DNA of 64,000 bases, taken from the NCBI GenBank assembly GCA_045604965.1, contig JAZUPB010000053.1, positions 124,001 to 188,000 on the forward strand, given 5' to 3'. Position numbers and translations under genes: made by a program. Under the pieces are notes generated by a model that saw only the letters and a program-made list of their open reading frames with translations, did not search any database and was not told the origin of the DNA. This document shows positions 42,585 through 51,386 of this stretch, one piece after another; position 1 is the first letter of the stretch, and the number at the start of each line of letters is the position of its first letter. Source of the stretch: JAISGQ01 sp045604965. GTDB lineage: Bacteria > Bacillota > Clostridia > Oscillospirales > Acutalibacteraceae.

Positions 42585-43493
42585 ATGGAATGGATAGGAC
42601 TTCTAAATGCTTTGCCCGGTGCCGTTGCTCAGGGTATGATCTGGGGCATTATGGCTATAGGCGTTTATATTACTTTTAAAATACTCGATCTCGCCGATCT
42701 GACTGTTGACGGATCTATGGTCACAGGTATGGCTGTTTGCGCTATGCTTATGGTAAACGGCTGGAATGTATGGCCTGCAATGTTTGTAGCTTTCGCTGCA
42801 GGTATGGCTACCGGACTTGTAACCGGTATTTTCCACACCGTTATGGGAATACCGGCTATCCTCGCAGGTATTCTTACTCAGCTGATGCTTTGGTCTGTCA
42901 ATCTCAAGATTATGGGCAAGGCAAATCAGGCGCTCCCTGCAAGAAACTACGATGTTCTTCTGACTCAGCTTTATAAATATAAGGCGCTCATAATCCTTCT
43001 TCTTTTCTGCGCTGTTATTATAATGGCTCTTTACTGGTTCTTCGGCACAAAGTACGGAACATCTATCCGCGCTACAGGCTGCAATGAGAAAATGGCAAGG
43101 GCTCAGGGCATTAACACCAGCGCCCAGAAGGTAGTCGGCCTTGTTCTTTCCAACGGTATCGTTGCTCTTTCCGGCGCTTTGCTGGCACAGTATTCCGGCA
43201 AGGCTGACATCAATGACGGACGCGGTGCTATAGTAATCGGCCTTGCTGCCGTTATTATCGGAGATGCACTTGTTTCCAGAATTTCTACAAGCTTTATCGT
43301 CCGCCTCTCAGGCGTTATTCTCGGCGGAATCATTTATTATATAGTATATCAGACTGTTATTTTCCTCGGTCTCGACACAGATCTTCTCAAGATGTTCTCC
43401 GCTCTGGTCGTTGCAGTATTCCTCGCTGTACCGTATCTCAAGAAGACTTATTTTTCGAAGGCTGTAAAGAAAAAGGGAAAGGAGACTGCGTAA
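42585..43493 (+). CDS. ABC transporter permease (TrpY-like, BPD_transp_2)
   Basis: 302 residues with about eight hydrophobic spans. The segment ILDLADLTVDGSMVTGMAVC and the loop IRATGCNEKMARAQGINT are typical of the LivH/RbsC-like permease group (BPD_transp_2) in the ABC_sub_bind transporters. It forms the channel for the ligand of the upstream binding protein. The gene stop is immediately followed by the ATPase start, so expression should be tightly linked. Confidence 0.9.
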   Translation: MEWIGLLNALPGAVAQGMIWGIMAIGVYITFKILDLADLTVDGSMVTGMAVCAMLMVNGWNVWPAMFVAFAAGMATGLVTGIFHTVMGIPAILAGILTQLMLWSVNLKIMGKANQALPARNYDVLLTQLYKYKALIILLLFCAVIIMALYWFFGTKYGTSIRATGCNEKMARAQGINTSAQKVVGLVLSNGIVALSGALLAQYSGKADINDGRGAIVIGLAAVIIGDALVSRISTSFIVRLSGVILGGIIYYIVYQTVIFLGLDTDLLKMFSALVVAVFLAVPYLKKTYFSKAVKKKGKETA

Positions 43494-44288
43494 ATGTTAG
43501 AGATTAAAAATATAACCAAAATATTCAACGCAGGCACCGTTAATGAAAAGGTTGCTCTCGACGGTCTTTCACTGACTCTCAATGACGGTGATTTCGTAAC
43601 GGTTATCGGCGGCAACGGCGCAGGCAAATCCACCCTGCTCAACTCTATCGCAGGTACTTATCCTGTAGATGAAGGTCAGATATTTATAGACGGCACAAAC
43701 ATTACCAAGCTGCCTGAATATAAAAGAGCAAAGTTTATCGGACGTGTTTTTCAGGATCCTATGGTCGGCACTGCCGCCGATATGTGGATAGAAGAAAATA
43801 TGGCCCTCGCCGACCAGCGCGGCAAGACAAGAGGTCTCTCCTGGGCTATTTCCAACTCAGACAGAGATCGTTACAGATCTCAGCTTTCTGTACTCGGCCT
43901 CGGTCTTGAGGAAAGATTATCCACCAAGGTTGGTCTTCTCTCAGGCGGTCAGAGACAGGCTATAACTCTGCTTATGGCTTCTATGAATAATCCGAAACTG
44001 TTCCTCCTCGATGAACACACTGCTGCTCTCGACCCGAAAACCGCCGCAAAGGTTCTTGAGATCACTCAGCAGATAGTAGAATCAGAAAAGCTCACTACTC
44101 TTATGATCACTCATAATATGAGAGATGCTATTGCAATAGGCAATCGTCTTATTATGATGAACAACGGCAAGATAATCTACGATATTTCCGGTGAAGAAAA
44201 GAAAAAGCTCACAGTCGCAGACCTTATGGAGCTTTTTGCAAAGGCAAGCAACGGAGAATTCGCAAACGACCGTATGCTTCTCAGTTAA
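43494..44288 (+). CDS. ABC transporter ATPase (TrpZ-like)
   Basis: 264 residues. Walker A is GGNGAGKST, Q-loop VFQDPMVGTA, signature LLSGGQRQAITL, Walker B LFLLDEHTAALD and the switch His in LMITHNMRDAI, all intact. The variant Walker B followed by H (DEHTAALD rather than DEPTxALD) is regularly seen in this transporter group. It powers the permease in the previous gene. It begins directly after the permease stop, and ends at a strong terminator. Confidence 0.92.
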   Translation: MLEIKNITKIFNAGTVNEKVALDGLSLTLNDGDFVTVIGGNGAGKSTLLNSIAGTYPVDEGQIFIDGTNITKLPEYKRAKFIGRVFQDPMVGTAADMWIEENMALADQRGKTRGLSWAISNSDRDRYRSQLSVLGLGLEERLSTKVGLLSGGQRQAITLLMASMNNPKLFLLDEHTAALDPKTAAKVLEITQQIVESEKLTTLMITHNMRDAIAIGNRLIMMNNGKIIYDISGEEKKKLTVADLMELFAKASNGEFANDRMLLS

Positions 44289-44304
44289 ACTTTCTGTTGT
44301 ATTG

Positions 44305-44337
44305 AAAAAGCAGACAGCTTATGCTGTCTGCTTTTTT
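44305..44337. terminator. Bidirectional terminator
   Basis: A 14-bp stem (aaaaagcagacagc, 44305-44318, with 44323-44336) and a ttat loop, with T6 on the + strand and A5 opposite, between the ABC operon and the convergent HD-GYP gene. Confidence 0.9.
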
Positions 44338-44338
44338 C

Positions 44339-47266
44339 CTATTCTTTTGATTCGAAGCCTTCGTCAAGCATTTTAAGCATAATATCCGCAATTTTCGGAT
44401 CAAATTGAGTTCCTTTTCCCTCCTCAAGCTCCTGTCTGATCTTCTCTGGTTCAAGCTTCGGACGGTATACTCTCGAGCTCGCCATTGCGTCGTATGCATC
44501 GGCGACAGCTATTATTCTTGCTACAAGAGGGATATTCTCTCCCGAAAGACCTTCGTAGTATCCTGCGCCGTCATATCTTTCGTGGTGATATTTTGCGCCC
44601 AATTCCACCTCAGGGATACCCTCAAATTCCTCAAGGATCTTTGCACCTGTTGTGGTATGGCGTTTAATAACATCATACTCCTCAGTTGTCAGTGCCGAGG
44701 GTTTCGTGAGCAATGAATCAGGAACGCCAATCTTGCCTATATCGTGAACAAGTGCCATATAATAGACATTCTCTGTCTCTTCCTCAGACCAGCCCAATCT
44801 TCTTGCTATTTCTCTTGAACATTCTGCAACTCTGAAAGAGTGTCCGTTTGTGTAGCTGTCCTTTGCATCTATACTCTTTGCAGCAACGCGCAGTGCGCTG
44901 TCTGTAAGGCTGTGATATCTCTCCTGCCTCTTGAGTATGATTGCAGTTCGTTTCTTTACTATTTCATAGATTATCCAGGATACCAGAGCGATTCCGAGCA
45001 ATATCATTCCTATAATAAAGAATATATTCTCGTAAAAAGCCTTCTGCTTTTCTATCCTTATATCTATGGCATTTTTAGTGGTTATTCCTGCAGGATTTGT
45101 TACAGATACCCGGAATGTATAATTTCCCCCGCGCAGGTTTGTATAGTCTCTTGTTATGGTCTTGTCACCATTGATCAATATCGGTTCATCGTCAGATCCG
45201 ATCAGCTGGTACTCGATCATACAGGAGCCAGTTGAATAATTCAGCGCCGAAAACTCAATAGTTATGCGCTTTGCAGAAGCCCCTACCGACAGCGAATCCG
45301 GATTTTCATACACCTTTCCATCCACAGTTATACTGTTTATAACAGCCTGAGGAGGAGTATCGTTTGCATAAATTTTTGCCGTGTTTATTGTGTAAATACC
45401 ATCTGAGGTCGCAAGGTAAAGGGTACCGTCCTCTCCCAGATAGTGGCGTGAGTTAGACGTTATATCTGTCAAACCGTCTTTTCTACCAAGCACTATGTAA
45501 TCAGAAGGAGGAGCGCCGTTGAGAATCATATCTCGTGTTGCTATTACAACACTTGTATTTCTCAGTATCCATACCTTGTCTTCAGCAAATACGATATCAA
45601 AAATACTGCCTGTTCCAACATTGAAATCGCTGAGATTTTTTATTCCCTCTTTTTCATTCCAGATTGCCAGGTTACTGCCTGTGCTGATCCAGACCGAATC
45701 CGTAGTTTCGTCATACTTGAGGTTGAGGATAACATCGGAACCGAGACCGTCGGCAGTGGTATATGCCTTTATCTTTCCGTCTGTTCCGACTCGGTAGATT
45801 CCGTTTCCGTCACTTCCGAAGTACATATTGCCTTCCTTATCCTGGCACATACAAAGTATGACCGGATTTTCAAATCCGTCCTTTTCGGTGTAGGTCTTTA
45901 TTACCTCAGTTCCTCTGATTATACTTACACCGCCGCCTGAGGATATCGCAATATCTCCGCTGTTGAGCTCCATTGCGACTCTCGTCTTATCGCTCGCAAG
46001 ACCTTTTGATGTATTTATGCTTACGTATTTGCCGTCCTTATATCGTACAACACCGTATTTCTGATATGTCGTTATCCACAGATAGCCTTTGCTGTCGACA
46101 AACAGTCCGCGTATGCGAATATCGTCAAGCATTTCTGACATCTTATGGTCTACTGCTTCAAAGCTGACAGGGTCAAGTACCGCCAAGCCTGTGTCTGTTG
46201 CCGCGAAAATATAATTTTCGTAATACATTGTCGCGTTTACCGTAGCTCCGTCAAGCTCTCGGAGAAGTGTTTTGTTGTTGAATTTTCCGCGTACAAGTTC
46301 CATTACACCTTCACGTGATGATGCAAGCCACAGATTGCCCTCATAATCTTCTTCTATGTACTCTATAGATGCGAACTTGACGCCGTGAGTCGTTATGAAT
46401 TTTCCGTCTTTGAAATATCCTAGACCATCATCGGAGCATATCCAGATTCTGCCGAACATATCCTCAAGAATGCAGTTGACAGTCTGACTGTTTTTTATCC
46501 CGACCTTTTTAAATTCAAAATTATCTGCATTTTCAGTTACACGAATAACTTCAGAACCGCTTGTTCCGATCATCAGTGTTCCGTCACTGATCTCAGATAT
46601 ACAATTGCAGTCATTTTTTGTAACGTCTGACAACTGGCGGTTCAAAATGGTTTTTCCGTGACTGAGAACAGTAACGCTGTCTGTATCAATTATCCATACT
46701 CTGCCCTGTGAATCTGTTTGCATATCGGCAATCGTACTTTTGGATATACCCTCTACATCAACTGCCTTTACCTGAAATCCATCGTCTGAAATAAACGCGA
46801 TTCCGCCTGTTGTTGCAACATAAATTCCGCCTTCGCCTTCGGTAAAAGCTCGTATGGAACGTGTTATTTTTGCGGCACTTGTGTCTATAAATCGAAATTC
46901 GCCGTTCTCGTGAAGATATACGCCCTTTTCATTAGAGCCTATCCACAGTCTTCCCTTGCTGTCTTCATACAGAGTACGTACACTCACGCCGTTCATTATG
47001 CTGTCGTGGTCATCTCCGTATGTCACAAAGCTATGGCTGTCATAACGAGCCAAGCCGCCATAACTGCCGACCCATATATATCCGTTTTCTGTATGCTCAA
47101 TTACATTTGCTTCGTTGGAAAGCAATCCCGCATCGTCATAATATATCTGTATATATTCGCCCTCTTCAGGTGCTGACTCTGCTGCCTCCGCATTTAATGG
47201 CAGCGCACTGATTGCCAGCAGAACCCCAACAAACAGCAAAAATAATTTTACTATCTGCTTCTTCAC
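44339..47266 (-). CDS. Beta-propeller/Y_Y_Y sensor with HD-GYP output domain
   Basis: 975 residues. A signal peptide (about 1-28) is followed by many propeller repeats of the two-component-regulator type (GYIWVGSYGGLARYDSHSF, RLWIGSNEKGVYLHENG, GRIWICSDDGLGYFKDG and others), about residues 35-650, then a Y_Y_Y immunoglobulin-like domain (ITIEFSALNYSTGSCMIEYQ), one membrane span (about 770-790) and a cytoplasmic HD-GYP domain. The latter has H841-D842 (VHDIGKIGVPD) and H894-HE (YHHERYDGAG). GYP is altered to GYY (902-904). HD-GYP enzymes degrade cyclic di-GMP. The sensor half is like that of HTCS sugar receptors, so a carbohydrate signal is likely. Confidence 0.88.
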   Translation of the reverse strand: MKKQIVKLFLLFVGVLLAISALPLNAEAAESAPEEGEYIQIYYDDAGLLSNEANVIEHTENGYIWVGSYGGLARYDSHSFVTYGDDHDSIMNGVSVRTLYEDSKGRLWIGSNEKGVYLHENGEFRFIDTSAAKITRSIRAFTEGEGGIYVATTGGIAFISDDGFQVKAVDVEGISKSTIADMQTDSQGRVWIIDTDSVTVLSHGKTILNRQLSDVTKNDCNCISEISDGTLMIGTSGSEVIRVTENADNFEFKKVGIKNSQTVNCILEDMFGRIWICSDDGLGYFKDGKFITTHGVKFASIEYIEEDYEGNLWLASSREGVMELVRGKFNNKTLLRELDGATVNATMYYENYIFAATDTGLAVLDPVSFEAVDHKMSEMLDDIRIRGLFVDSKGYLWITTYQKYGVVRYKDGKYVSINTSKGLASDKTRVAMELNSGDIAISSGGGVSIIRGTEVIKTYTEKDGFENPVILCMCQDKEGNMYFGSDGNGIYRVGTDGKIKAYTTADGLGSDVILNLKYDETTDSVWISTGSNLAIWNEKEGIKNLSDFNVGTGSIFDIVFAEDKVWILRNTSVVIATRDMILNGAPPSDYIVLGRKDGLTDITSNSRHYLGEDGTLYLATSDGIYTINTAKIYANDTPPQAVINSITVDGKVYENPDSLSVGASAKRITIEFSALNYSTGSCMIEYQLIGSDDEPILINGDKTITRDYTNLRGGNYTFRVSVTNPAGITTKNAIDIRIEKQKAFYENIFFIIGMILLGIALVSWIIYEIVKKRTAIILKRQERYHSLTDSALRVAAKSIDAKDSYTNGHSFRVAECSREIARRLGWSEEETENVYYMALVHDIGKIGVPDSLLTKPSALTTEEYDVIKRHTTTGAKILEEFEGIPEVELGAKYHHERYDGAGYYEGLSGENIPLVARIIAVADAYDAMASSRVYRPKLEPEKIRQELEEGKGTQFDPKIADIMLKMLDEGFESKE

Positions 47267-47465
47267 TTATATCATCCCTTTATCTCTATAGCCGTTTCTG
47301 CTCAGGTAAGTATAATAACGCAATTTTTACATATTACAATTTTGTTAATATTATATAACTTTTTTACTTTGGTGTCAATGTTTTATATTGAGTTATGGCA
47401 ATATTTTACGTTAATTATTACTTATTCGAAAATATAAACGCCCGGATGATTACTCATCCGGGCGT
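47267..47465. other. A/T-rich gap before tRNA-Val(CAC)
   Basis: 199 bases, very A/T-rich. It should contain the promoter of the HD-GYP gene, but no element stands out among many T/A runs. It ends with the tRNA terminator. Confidence 0.5.
47439..47464 (-). terminator. Terminator of tRNA-Val(CAC)
   Basis: An 11-bp perfect stem (47439-47449 with 47454-47464) directly after the tRNA, followed on the - strand by TTTATATTTT. Confidence 0.9.
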
Positions 47466-47542
47466 TGGTGGACGCAGAGGAACTCGAATCCCCGACCTCC
47501 TGCGTGTGAAGCAGGCGCTCTAACCAGCTGAGCTATGCGTCC
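47466..47542 (-). tRNA. tRNA-Val (anticodon CAC)
   Basis: 77 bases on the - strand. Acceptor GGACGCA pairs with TGCGTCC. The anticodon stem CCTGC/GCAGG encloses TTCACAC, giving anticodon CAC. The T loop is TTCGAGT. CCA is encoded in the genome (47466-47468). Confidence 0.96.
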
Positions 47543-47561
47543 ATATTTTATTTACTCGATA

Positions 47562-47589
47562 ATTTTATCACATCCGATTTATTTGTCAA
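47562..47589 (-). promoter_or_regulatory. Promoter of tRNA-Val(CAC)
   Basis: On the - strand TTGACA (47584-47589), a 16-base spacer and TAAAAT (47562-47567), about 20 bases before the tRNA 5' end. Confidence 0.75.
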
Positions 47590-47612
47590 CCGTAAAGATA
47601 TCAAGCAAAGAT

Positions 47613-47640
47613 AAAAACTCCGCCCGGTGGCGGAGTTTTT
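47613..47640 (-). terminator. Terminator of the amino-sugar operon
   Basis: A 12-bp stem (aaaaactccgcc / ggcggagttttt) with a 4-base loop, 22 bases after the nagA stop. Confidence 0.9.
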
Positions 47641-47662
47641 ACTAAACAAAGTAAACTAATTT

Positions 47663-48721
47663 TTATGCGATCTGCTCGCCTTTGACAAACACAGTGTCAA
47701 TATTGCAGTTTTCGTCAAGAATAATAATATCTGCATCATAGCCGACAGCCAGAACGCCCTTGTTATTTACGCCGATATGCTTTGCAGGTGTCTCGGTAGC
47801 CATCTTGACAGCATCCTCAAAAGGAATACCGAACTCAATCGCTTTCTTGACACACATCCAAAGAGTACTGGTGCTGCCTGCAATAGCACCGTCGAGGCAG
47901 CGTGCTACGCTGTCCTTAACGATAATGGGCTGACCGCCAAACTCATACTCGCCGTCGCAGAGACCTGTTGCTCTCATAGAATCGCTGATGAGAACCATTC
48001 TCTCTGCGCCGAAAAGCCTATAAAGCATAAGAACGATAGATTTGTGTAGGTGCAGTCCGTCGGAAATTACCTGCACGTGTATCTGCTTCTCTGCTGCTGC
48101 AGGGATAGGACCGGGATTTCTGTGATGGATGGGAGGCATTGCATTGAAGGTATGGGTAAGGCAGGCTGCGCCGTTCTCAATTGCCTCGATGGCGGTATCA
48201 TAGTCACAGGCAGTATGACCGATAGATACGACTGCCTCGCATTTCTTGATAAATTCCATACTTCCCTCAAGCTCAGGAGCAATGGTAACTATTTTAATGT
48301 TGGGAAGAGAATTGAATTCATCAATATCGGGCGCCTTGATGAACTTCTCGTTCTGTGCACCTTTTGCTTTGGGAGAGATATAAGGACCTTCCATATGGAA
48401 ACCCAGAATCTCTGCGCCGCGGCAAGTGGTGTTTGCGTTCATAGCCTTGCTTATAGACTCATAGTCCATAGTCATTGTGGTCGGACACCAGGAAGTTGTT
48501 CCGTTCTTTGCAAGAAACTCGCACATCTCCTCAAACTTTGCATCCATAGTGTCAAAGCCTGCACAGCCGTGTGTATGGATATCAACAAGACCGGGGATTG
48601 CTGTTTTTCCTCCGAAGTCGATGCCTTCACCACTGCCCGGTGCTGCAATTTCAGCGATAACACCGTTTTCAACAACTACATCGCACAACTCACCGTTGAT
48701 TTTAATGTTATTAATACGCAT
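47663..48721 (-). CDS. nagA: N-acetylglucosamine-6-phosphate deacetylase
   Basis: 352 residues, amidohydrolase superfamily. Metal and active-site elements are VDIHTHGCAGFDT, GFHMEGPYISPKAKGAQN (metal Glu), SIGHTACDYDTAIEAI, LTHTFNAMPPIHHR and the catalytic Asp in VLISDSMRATG. It removes acetate from GlcNAc-6-P to give GlcN-6-P in the cytoplasm. The ATG at 48721 follows AAGGAGC by 6 bases and is preferred over an earlier in-frame start. It is the last gene of a three-gene operon, 22 bases after the ROK gene, followed by a terminator. nagB is not in the window. Confidence 0.95.
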   Translation of the reverse strand: MRINNIKINGELCDVVVENGVIAEIAAPGSGEGIDFGGKTAIPGLVDIHTHGCAGFDTMDAKFEEMCEFLAKNGTTSWCPTTMTMDYESISKAMNANTTCRGAEILGFHMEGPYISPKAKGAQNEKFIKAPDIDEFNSLPNIKIVTIAPELEGSMEFIKKCEAVVSIGHTACDYDTAIEAIENGAACLTHTFNAMPPIHHRNPGPIPAAAEKQIHVQVISDGLHLHKSIVLMLYRLFGAERMVLISDSMRATGLCDGEYEFGGQPIIVKDSVARCLDGAIAGSTSTLWMCVKKAIEFGIPFEDAVKMATETPAKHIGVNNKGVLAVGYDADIIILDENCNIDTVFVKGEQIA

Positions 48722-48743
48722 TGTATTGCTCCTTAAATTCAAA

Positions 48744-50087
48744 TTAAAGTTTTACAAGGCTTGCTGCAGCAACGGACTGACCGATTCTGCGCTCATATTC
48801 ACCGGGCAGGAAGATTGTGACCTTCTCTGCGATCTCAGGATACTCTGCTGCAAGCAGTTCCTTGGCCTTTTCAAGAATAAGCTCGCCGCCTCTGCCGGAG
48901 GTGACACGACCGGAGATCTGGATATAATCAACGTCATAGAACTGAGTATAGTTTGCGACGCCATAGCCAAAATATGTTCCGATACTCTCAAAAATCTGCT
49001 CGGCTCTCTTATCTCCCTCTTCGAGGAGTTTCTGAACATATGAAAGCTTCTGAGCAGGAGTAAAGCTCTCGTCAAGCTCGATACCTGCAAATCCTGCAAG
49101 GCGGATAACAGCATACTGGGAGAAATAGCTTGCGCCGACACCGAAGTCCTGAGACCAGTCATCGCGCTCTGCGTTGGTATTGTAGTCAACCGGAGCAAAA
49201 GCGAGCTCGTTCTGCCAGCCTGTAACAAATCCGTTGCGGTCAACATAGCCGCCTGCTTCACTTGTACCCATTGCAATGCCGAGGATCGCATTCTTGTCAA
49301 GTGCCATAGATGCTGCAAGCGCTGCAATATCGCCGTCGTTTGCAACTACCATAGGAACACCCAGTCTCTTTCCTGTCTCAATGTAGAGATTTCGGCAAAG
49401 CTCTTTCTGCTCGTCGGTATCTTTGGGCACTTCCATAAAGAGTGAGCACTGCATCGGTCTGCTCTTTACGATAACGCCTGCAGAAGAAACGCCGACAGCG
49501 TCGCATCTGGGCATCTTGGAAGCTGCAAGCTCAATAGCGGCCTTTACATTATCATAGTGATAGTTAATATCGGAAGTTACTTTGGGGTTCCAGACGATCT
49601 CCTGAGAGAATACTACTTCACCGTCAACAACAGAAGATACCTTGATATCACTTCCTCCTGCATCAAATCCTACTCTGCAACCGTCCAGATGTCTTCCGAA
49701 AGGCAGGGGGTTCATTGAATTTTCGGGCATATCCTCAAAGGAACGCTCCTCAACAACGAACTCCTTCTGATAAACAGTACCCCAGAAGTCAACATCAAAG
49801 GCACGAAGTCCGTCTTTAGTGTATGCATCTGCGATAAATTCATACACCTTATGGTCGCCTGCAAGCATTACTTTCCAGCCGCCTGCTGCCCAAAGGATAT
49901 GCTTTACCTTACGCTCAACATAGAAATTATTCTTGTTTTCGTTATCACCGAGGAATGTATCCACACGGTAAATAAGCCCATCCTCACGCTCAACTGCGAT
50001 CGAAAAAGGGCGGTCTGCAGTCTTGAGGAACTCATCGTTCCAAACCCTTGCGGGCATAAAGTTCGGGTCAAGTACAGGCTTAATCAT
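48744..50087 (-). CDS. ROK-family protein, probable sugar kinase with N-terminal extension
   Basis: 447 residues. A ROK-type actin-fold domain starts around residue 135 (CRVGFDAGGSDIKVSSVVDG, phosphate-binding DxGxT-like loop) and includes PMVVANDGDIAALAASMAL and GIAMGTSEAGGYVDRNG. The N-terminal about 130 residues are not part of standard ROK kinases and are unassigned. The usual ROK zinc motif (C-x-C-G-x-x-G-C) is missing, and so is a clear N-terminal HTH, so it is more likely a kinase than a regulator. GlcNAc or another amino sugar is the likely substrate, given nagA and the NahK-like kinase in the same operon. Its start overlaps the upstream stop by 4 bases. Confidence 0.75.
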   Translation of the reverse strand: MIKPVLDPNFMPARVWNDEFLKTADRPFSIAVEREDGLIYRVDTFLGDNENKNNFYVERKVKHILWAAGGWKVMLAGDHKVYEFIADAYTKDGLRAFDVDFWGTVYQKEFVVEERSFEDMPENSMNPLPFGRHLDGCRVGFDAGGSDIKVSSVVDGEVVFSQEIVWNPKVTSDINYHYDNVKAAIELAASKMPRCDAVGVSSAGVIVKSRPMQCSLFMEVPKDTDEQKELCRNLYIETGKRLGVPMVVANDGDIAALAASMALDKNAILGIAMGTSEAGGYVDRNGFVTGWQNELAFAPVDYNTNAERDDWSQDFGVGASYFSQYAVIRLAGFAGIELDESFTPAQKLSYVQKLLEEGDKRAEQIFESIGTYFGYGVANYTQFYDVDYIQISGRVTSGRGGELILEKAKELLAAEYPEIAEKVTIFLPGEYERRIGQSVAAASLVKL

Positions 50088-51187
50088 TTACAAATACTCT
50101 CCTTCAGTCTGTTTACTATTGCTTTCATTTCTTCTTCGTGCTCTTCCATATCACGCACCAGCTTGAACTGAGCTCTTGCCCTGTCAAGATTGTGGCTAGG
50201 ATGATGGATCTTGAAATATACGTCGCCGTTTAAGAAGTCGGTCAGGAAGCGCATACCGCACTCAAAAGTGATAAGTCTTGCAGAGAAAGGCATAAGCTCG
50301 ATCTCTCGCTCTGTAATGCTTTCGTGAAGCTCCTCGAGATAGCCCTTGGTGAATGCTTCAAACAAGTCGAGGCGGCACCAGACCTTACTAAGATCCTTTT
50401 CGTCTTCAGCGCCTGCGTTGGTGCCGAATCGGAGAGAATCGCCGTAGTCATAAAGCATAGAGCCGGGCATAACAGTATCAAGGTCAACAACACAGATGCC
50501 CTCGCCTGTTACATCGTCTATCATTATGTTGTCATACTTTGTATCATTGTGAGTAACACGCACAGGAACACTGCCCTCTGCCATTGCATCAATGACAATA
50601 GAGCACATATCCTTTCTTTCAGTAATAAATGCAATGTCATCTTCGATAAATGCAGCTCTGTTTGCTCTGTCTTCCTCAAGAGCTTTTTCGAAGTCCTTGT
50701 ATCTGGATACAGTATTATGGAAATTGGGAATGGTTTCATAAAGCTTATCTGCAGGAAAATCTGCCAGCATCTTCTGGAACCTACCGAATGAACGGGCTGC
50801 ATTATAGAAATGCTCAGGCTTTTCTACTGCAGAATGAGAAGATGCTCCGTCGATAAAAAGAAATACTCTGAAAAAGCCTTTTTCTCCGTCATAGTAATGA
50901 GTGTTTCCATCTACAGTTCTCACAAGATTAAGAGTCTCTCTTTTAGGATCGCCGCCTGCAGCCTTTATCTTTGCTGCAAGGTGTTCGGTAACAAGCTTTA
51001 TATTATGCATAACGTGTTCAGGTTCTTTGAATACGTGATGATTCAATCCCTGAAGAATATATTTTCCTTTTTCACAGGTAACAAGAAATGTGTCGTTAAT
51101 ATGGCCGCCTCCAAAAGGTGCAGCAGAAATAAATTTATCCTCTGTGTTAAATTTAGCGAATATTTTCGCTATTCTGTTTGAGTCCAT
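50084..51187 (-). CDS. N-acetylhexosamine 1-kinase-like phosphotransferase (NahK/LnpB-like)
   Basis: 367 residues, aminoglycoside-phosphotransferase fold. The active site is VTHNDTKYDNIM (catalytic Asp) and VVDLDTVMPGSMLYDYGDS (metal Asp). Many segments match my recollection of the bifidobacterial NahK (LnpB), including GGGHINDTFLVT, YILQGLNHHVF and RFGTNAGAEDEKDLSK. That enzyme phosphorylates GlcNAc and GalNAc at C1, as in the lacto-N-biose/galacto-N-biose pathway. No lacto-N-biose phosphorylase or galactose enzyme is seen nearby. ATG 51187 follows GGAGG by 7 bases. First gene of the operon, from a near-consensus promoter. Confidence 0.85.
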   Translation of the reverse strand: MDSNRIAKIFAKFNTEDKFISAAPFGGGHINDTFLVTCEKGKYILQGLNHHVFKEPEHVMHNIKLVTEHLAAKIKAAGGDPKRETLNLVRTVDGNTHYYDGEKGFFRVFLFIDGASSHSAVEKPEHFYNAARSFGRFQKMLADFPADKLYETIPNFHNTVSRYKDFEKALEEDRANRAAFIEDDIAFITERKDMCSIVIDAMAEGSVPVRVTHNDTKYDNIMIDDVTGEGICVVDLDTVMPGSMLYDYGDSLRFGTNAGAEDEKDLSKVWCRLDLFEAFTKGYLEELHESITEREIELMPFSARLITFECGMRFLTDFLNGDVYFKIHHPSHNLDRARAQFKLVRDMEEHEEEMKAIVNRLKESICK

Positions 51188-51265
51188 AATAAAACCTCCG
51201 AAGGCACAGTAAAACATTCAGGATTTTCACCCGTGTTCCATACCTCTTAATATTCTAACTTAAAT

Positions 51266-51294
51266 ATTATACAAAGAAAATTTTATTCAGTCAA
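51266..51294 (-). promoter_or_regulatory. Promoter of the amino-sugar operon
   Basis: On the - strand TTGACT (51289-51294), a 17-base spacer and a perfect TATAAT (51266-51271), about 80 bases before the first start codon. Confidence 0.8.
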
Positions 51295-51341
51295 CAAACA
51301 AACTATGAACGGATTTCATATTTATACGCTGGATTATGTAA

Positions 51342-51377
51342 AAAAAGCAGCACCCATAAAAACGGGTGCTGCTTTTT
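51342..51377 (-). terminator. Terminator of the acidic-tail membrane protein
   Basis: A 14-bp perfect stem (51342-51355 with 51364-51377) and an 8-base loop, 10 bases after the stop of the acidic membrane-protein gene, with A/T tracts on both sides. Confidence 0.85.
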
Positions 51378-51386
51378 ACTTGTTAA

